From contig JAJRUY010000090.1 in NCBI GenBank assembly GCA_024277555.1, positions 1-9,594 on the forward strand: a stretch of DNA of 9,594 bases, written 5' to 3'. This document shows positions 6,068 to 9,594 of the stretch, piece by piece (position 1 is the first letter of the stretch; the number at the start of each line of letters is the position of its first letter). The notes beneath the pieces were generated by a model. That model saw only the letters and a program-made list of their open reading frames with translations, searched no databases and had not been told where the DNA came from. A program made the position numbers and the translations under genes. Source of the stretch: Gammaproteobacteria bacterium. GTDB lineage: Bacteria > Pseudomonadota > Gammaproteobacteria > Chromatiales > Chromatiaceae.

Positions 6068-7756
6068 CTATTTCCTCACAATACAGTTGCCTATCACCAG
6101 CGCATCCAGTCCGTTTGAGAAGAAACATCGAATGGCATCGCGTGGTGATTCAACGATTGGTTCGCCCTGAATATTGAAACTGGTATTCAAAACCACGGGC
6201 ACCCCGCTACGCTCGCCCAGTGCGAAAATCAGATCATAATATCGTTCATTGGTCTCGCGCCGCACCGTTTGCAGTCTGGCGCTACCATCGACATGAGTCA
6301 CCGCGGGAATCCGTTCGCGCTGATCTGGCAATACGTTGCAGACTTTCAGCATGAACGGTGCCTCTACTTCGAGATCGAAAAATCGGTCTTTTGCCTCTAT
6401 CGTAGTGGAAGGCGCAAACGGCCGGTAGGCCTCGCGGTGTTTTACTTCCGCATTGATTTTATCTTTCATATCGGGAATCACCGGATTGGCAAGAATGCTG
6501 CGATTTCCAAGCGCCCGCGGACCGATTTCCATGCGCCCCTGGAACCAGCCGATAATATTCCCTTGGTGTAAAAGATCAGCCGCGGCGGCTGAAATATCCT
6601 CGTGTACCTCATGCTTCAACTTGCACTCTTTCAACAAGGCAATGATCTCGTCGTTCGAGTATTCATTCCCTACAAAGGGGTTGTCGTGCACGAAGTTACG
6701 CTCATGTCCGAGCAGGCCGTTATATAAATAATAAGCAGCTCCGATTGCAGTCCCGTTATCTCCAGCCGCAGGCATAACATAGACATCCCTGAATTTGCTT
6801 TCCCTGATGATACGTCCGTTCATCACGCTGTTTAAAGATACACCGCCGGCAATGACCAGGTAGTCCGCATGAGTTTTTTCATACAGCAGCTCACATAGTT
6901 CAAGCACACGATCCTCCAATACTCTTTGAAAAGCTGCTGCCACATCGAGGTGGTGTTGCTCAAACGGGCCATCCGGCTCGCGGGGCGCGCCAAATGCCGC
7001 ATAGAATTTTGGCGCGCAACGCTGCCAGCCCTGATCCTGATAACTGAAATGCGATAAATCAATGGTGATCTGGCCTTCACCATTCACGGATACGAGCTGT
7101 CCTACCGCCTCATGAAACCGGTCGGGATCGCCCAGCGGCGCCAGCCCCATCGTCTTGCCTTCGTCATAGTTGGGCCGGAAGCCACAGAATTCGGTGGCTG
7201 CCTCATAGAATGAGCCCAGGGAATGCGGAAACAGACTCTGGCCAAAACACTCTACTGTATTCCTGCGACCCTCTCCCAGCCAGGTTGTCGCCCATTCTCC
7301 GGATCCATCTATACCCAGCAAGGCGGCCTGTTCGTAAGGTGAGACGAAAAAACTGCCGGCGGCATGTGACAGGTGATGTTCGATATAGTGCACTTGGGGT
7401 CGGGGCTGCCCCTGCGGCCAGTGCGTATCGAGAAAAGTGTTCAGCCGCCTTTGCTTGCCCCAGGCAAGTGCCAGTTCACGTTTTGCAAGGGGCCGGATAT
7501 GGCGCAGGTTCTGCAGGCCGTACAGCAGTTTTTCCTTCCACATATGGGCAGGTCGGATTGAGACGGCGATATGATCAATATCGTCATAGTCGATTCCTGC
7601 CACTTCCAGGCACTTGTCGATACAAAGCCGCGGGAATTCAGTGGTGTGTTTGTCCCGACTCAGGCGCTCCTCTTCGATTGCCACCAGCAGTTTGCCATCA
7701 CGAACGATACAGGCTGTGGAATCGTGAAAAATGTAATTAAGCCCCAGTATATTCAT
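6068..7756 (-). CDS. carbamoyltransferase, NodU/CmcH/TobZ family
   Basis: A full-length 562-residue O-carbamoyltransferase. Enzymes of this family make carbamoyl-adenylate from carbamoyl phosphate and ATP and transfer the carbamoyl group to a hydroxyl of a sugar, antibiotic or nodulation factor. The N-terminal Kae1-like domain (1-~350) has MNILGLNYIFHDSTACIV, EHHLSHAAGSFF with its metal-binding histidines (127-134), GIDGSGEW and AGDNGTAIGAA (331-341). The C-terminal domain has GPRALGNRSILA (412-423), HREAYRPFAPS and NTSFNIQGEPIVESPRDA (524-541). All hallmarks are intact. The ATG shares one base with the stop of the GNAT gene (TAATG), so translation is coupled. The acceptor is unknown; the neighbouring acyltransferase suggests a glycan or lipid-linked sugar. 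Confidence 0.93.
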   Translation of the reverse strand: MNILGLNYIFHDSTACIVRDGKLLVAIEEERLSRDKHTTEFPRLCIDKCLEVAGIDYDDIDHIAVSIRPAHMWKEKLLYGLQNLRHIRPLAKRELALAWGKQRRLNTFLDTHWPQGQPRPQVHYIEHHLSHAAGSFFVSPYEQAALLGIDGSGEWATTWLGEGRRNTVECFGQSLFPHSLGSFYEAATEFCGFRPNYDEGKTMGLAPLGDPDRFHEAVGQLVSVNGEGQITIDLSHFSYQDQGWQRCAPKFYAAFGAPREPDGPFEQHHLDVAAAFQRVLEDRVLELCELLYEKTHADYLVIAGGVSLNSVMNGRIIRESKFRDVYVMPAAGDNGTAIGAAYYLYNGLLGHERNFVHDNPFVGNEYSNDEIIALLKECKLKHEVHEDISAAAADLLHQGNIIGWFQGRMEIGPRALGNRSILANPVIPDMKDKINAEVKHREAYRPFAPSTTIEAKDRFFDLEVEAPFMLKVCNVLPDQRERIPAVTHVDGSARLQTVRRETNERYYDLIFALGERSGVPVVLNTSFNIQGEPIVESPRDAIRCFFSNGLDALVIGNCIVRK

Positions 7757-8895
7757 TATTTAACGACCCGCTTGAGCAGCCTGGATGTTTTGATTATGGA
7801 GTGGAATGTATTGATTGTCTGGTGCATCCGCGCCTTCAATAACTGTACTGATCCAGGCAGGGAATTATTATAGATTTGCGCATTTCTTGACTCCAGTCTT
7901 TTGGGGTGCCAACGATCCGCCCACAAGGGTGCGGTAACCAGATGTATCCGCCTTGTGTTCTCGCAAAGAATGGATTTCTGCAATAATTTCAGTAGCAGCA
8001 GCGAGCCTGGTGCGCAGTGTTTATAGGCTTCATCAAAGCCAATCTTGATCAGATGGAAGCTTTCATCCGCAACAAAACAAAACTGACCCGCCACCGGCTT
8101 GCCGGCAATTTTCATCAGGTTAATCTGGCAGTGGTAGCGATTGTGAGTTGCATTGGCAAGATTCCGATAAAGTGCCGTCAGTGATGGTGAAAGAGAAATC
8201 GCGGTATTCTTTCCGGGTCGCCCTTTCCATCCGGAACACTCTAATTGAAAAAAAGAATCCAGAGCCTCTTCGCTGGCGCTGTTTTCGCGCATATCTACAT
8301 AGGCGAAAGTTACCTCGCCCAGCTTCTCGGCTTTATGTTCTCTGCGTCTGAGGTTTCTGCGCAGGCGGGAGGGCAATAGTGTATCGATCGAAGTGTCTGT
8401 GCAATCGAAGTAGTAACTTGATGGGCCTGTGCGGCTGAGGGTTCGAAATCCGCTTACGGATGCAACCGCGGCACTCAAAGGCGTTCCGTCAAGGATAGAG
8501 GGCAGCCCGAGTTGCCGCCATCTGCTGGGGGTGAAGGCCTCCAGCTCAACCACCAGGGCCTGAAGCAGCTGCACTGGATCATGGCCGGTGGCGCACAGGC
8601 AATCATTAAAAGTAATATGATCGTGACTGAGGCTATTCACGTCCGTACAAGGGGCAACCCCCATAAACCGATGCCCTTTTAGTTCCAGCGGGAACAAGGC
8701 CACGGGAGTTTCGCCCTGCCAGATGACAAAATAAACAATTCCCCTTGTATCGGTGTAAAGAAATTCTGCCACTCCGGAAAGCCATTCCCATGAGTGGTAA
8801 TAAGATATGTCCTGCACGGTTTGGATCAGCGACGCCCATATTTCATGAACCTCGCCCATGTTTTTGGGTGTTAGCATTGAGACTCGATATCCCAT
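7756..8895 (-). CDS. FemAB/CelD-like GNAT acyltransferase
   Basis: A 379-residue cytoplasmic protein with two GNAT-like halves, as in the CelD/BcsL and FemAB-related Acetyltransf_6 family often found in polysaccharide and cell-wall clusters. Typical features are the basic patch SRLRRNLRRREHKAEKLG (176-193), LECSGWKGRPGKNTAI (218-233), AGKPVAGQFCF and HLIKIGFDEAYKHCAPGSLLL (281-301), with the last being the hallmark acyl-donor region. The likely reaction is transfer of an acyl or aminoacyl group to an amino or hydroxyl group. It is the first gene of the four-gene operon. The start ATG at 8895 has GGTGA six bases upstream; an internal ATG at 8877 is an alternative. Seven bases separate it from the stop of the glnS remnant upstream. 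Confidence 0.87.
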   Translation of the reverse strand: MGYRVSMLTPKNMGEVHEIWASLIQTVQDISYYHSWEWLSGVAEFLYTDTRGIVYFVIWQGETPVALFPLELKGHRFMGVAPCTDVNSLSHDHITFNDCLCATGHDPVQLLQALVVELEAFTPSRWRQLGLPSILDGTPLSAAVASVSGFRTLSRTGPSSYYFDCTDTSIDTLLPSRLRRNLRRREHKAEKLGEVTFAYVDMRENSASEEALDSFFQLECSGWKGRPGKNTAISLSPSLTALYRNLANATHNRYHCQINLMKIAGKPVAGQFCFVADESFHLIKIGFDEAYKHCAPGSLLLLKLLQKSILCENTRRIHLVTAPLWADRWHPKRLESRNAQIYNNSLPGSVQLLKARMHQTINTFHSIIKTSRLLKRVVK

Positions 8896-8901
8896 ACAGA
8901 A

Positions 8902-9287
8902 TCACCCGGCTCCTGCCAAGGAGGGCTCGACAACAGCCTTCTTCATGGCGGGAATCGATTCGGGATTAAGGAGGAGCTTCCAGTCTTCTGAACTGGCAAC
9001 TGGATCCAGTAACAGTCGCTCATAAAGGCGGGTCTGCACTTCCCCGCCCGCTACCATCCGCTTGAATTTCTCGTTTGGCTTCGCCTTGAGGAAGTCGTTT
9101 CGATCGATATGGATCTCCCGGAAAAAAGGGATTTCACGCTTTCCCAATGCCATGGCGTGACCGGTATACAGATACCCATTGGACTCCGGGGACGGGTCAT
9201 GATGGCGGGTGCTTTTTGCTGGCCAGATCCTCAATTGATGATCTGTCGGATAAAGTTAATAGGCGCATCTTTCAGCATGAATTCCAT
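8902..9287 (-). pseudogene. glnS: eroded glutaminyl-tRNA synthetase remnant
   Basis: Pieces of a class I glutaminyl-tRNA synthetase in correct order, but broken. The start (9287-9234) reads KDAPINFIRQIIN, the family's N-terminus. A frame change gives EDLASKKHP (9232-9206), and a further shift leads to PESNGYLYTGHA (9189-9154), matching PEPNGYLHIGHA with HIGH changed to YTGH. This is fused directly to ALGKREIPFFREIHIDRNDF (9150-9091) of the anticodon-binding domain, so some 300 codons are missing. After GEVQTR a second gap of about 45 codons leads to LYERLL and LLLNPESIPAMKKAVVEPSLA, and the normal C-terminal FERxGYF region is lost. Translation would be by a TTG at 9234 (110 residues), but such a product has no catalytic site. 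Family comparison is from memory of GlnRS sequences. Confidence 0.82.
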
Positions 9288-9346
9288 CTGCAAGCCAAGA
9301 TCAGCAGATTATAGCCCAAGTGCTTGTGTGGAAACCCAATACTTTC

Positions 9347-9507
9347 ACCCAGATCCTGACATAGAAACGCGAAATAAGGTGCAAGATATTGGTTTCACGG
9401 GAGAAGAAAAAATATTAGTCGCACCCTTAGGTTCGGCGGCTATTTTTTCTTCTTCTGTGGGATCAAGAGTTTGTGCAGGATTTGTGTCTCTATGTCAGGA
9501 TCTGGGT
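9347..9507. repeat. 161-bp long imperfect palindrome
   Basis: Outer arms at 9347-9368 and 9486-9507 match at 21 of 22 positions, with core CCCAGATCCTGACATAGA. A perfect 13-bp inner stem, AGAAGAAAAAATA at 9402-9414 and TATTTTTTCTTCT at 9441-9453, encloses a 26-base loop. The sequence differs from the elements at 141-306 and 2941-3094, but the length (161 against 166 and 154) and nested-arm layout are alike. It starts two bases after a possible minus-strand gene end and lies upstream of the glnS remnant. The U-rich inner stem could end minus-strand transcripts. Confidence 0.7.
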
Positions 9508-9508
9508 T

Positions 9509-9594
9509 TCATCTTGGCCAACAAGTCATTGTTATCGCCCCTTCAGAATAATCATGAGGCAGCACACTAATGCTTACGGCAATTGGTCGAGACA
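9509..9594 (-). CDS. possible C-terminal end of unknown gene
   Basis: A minus-strand frame enters from the right edge and runs about 27 codons to a TGA at 9511-9509, ending ...RPIAVSISVLPHDYSEGAITMTCWPR. The composition is protein-like and the stop lies two bases before the long palindrome, as expected for a gene followed by a transcript-ending structure. The other two minus frames are closed by stops within this stretch. The piece is too short to identify a family, and chance openness cannot be excluded. Confidence 0.3.
   Translation of the reverse strand, partial: SRPIAVSISVLPHDYSEGAITMTCWPR

Noticed and set aside
6066..6128. Longer start of the membrane protein inside the carbamoyltransferase gene
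   Set aside because: It gives a non-hydrophobic extension, whereas the ATG at 6065 has a good ribosome binding site two bases after the previous stop.
7210..7740. Long plus-strand open frame opposite the carbamoyltransferase
   Set aside because: It is antisense to a gene with all family hallmarks and shows no protein-family features.
9109..9570. Plus-strand open frame of 153 codons
   Set aside because: It runs across the glnS remnant and both arms of the palindrome at 9347-9507, has no ribosome binding site and looks like chance.

Overview
The window looks like a piece of a gammaproteobacterial chromosome of medium GC content. The reasons are the gammaproteobacterial character of a glutaminyl-tRNA synthetase remnant, a hairpin repeat of the VIPAQAGIH type that is common in Proteobacteria, and the densely coupled genes. 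An ArsR-rhodanese fusion regulator and a TlpA-like thioredoxin hint at sulfur or thiol-redox metabolism, but the species cannot be named from this sequence.

Left part (1-1600, mostly minus strand). After an undecided edge comes a 166-bp element with 22-bp terminal inverted repeats (141-306). A two-gene minus-strand operon follows: a small conserved protein of unknown function (1214-1600) coupled by an ATGA overlap to an exported alpha/beta hydrolase (336-1217).

Middle part (1600-3830, plus strand). Divergent from that operon is an ArsR-type HTH protein fused to a rhodanese domain (1698-2369), followed one base later by a small exported protein of unknown function (2371-2934). A 154-bp imperfect palindrome and a VIPAQAGIH-type repeat separate these from an exported TlpA/ResA-like thioredoxin (3315-3830). 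A 349-base gap with a third palindrome lies between this gene and the convergent operon.

Right part (4180-8895, minus strand). Four genes are packed as one operon, in transcription order: a FemAB/CelD-like GNAT acyltransferase, a NodU/CmcH/TobZ-type carbamoyltransferase, a small four-helix membrane protein, and an exported caspase-like protease with a canonical EF-hand loop and a coiled-coil tail. The junctions are TAATG, 2 bases and 8 bases. The first two genes suggest modification of a glycan, cell-wall or secondary metabolite substrate; a secreted caspase-like protease at the end of such an operon is unusual. This is the best candidate for an undescribed system in the window.

Immediately upstream of that operon (8902-9287) is a heavily eroded glnS pseudogene. 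It keeps the N-terminus, a damaged HIGH motif, part of the anticodon-binding region and a piece of the C-terminus, joined by large internal deletions. Upstream of it is another long imperfect palindrome (9347-9507), which begins two bases after the stop of a possible minus-strand gene running off the right edge.

The repeated theme of ~155-165 bp imperfect palindromes at intergenic positions, several directly after stop codons, together with the pseudogene, suggests a chromosome region shaped by small mobile or palindromic elements and gene decay.
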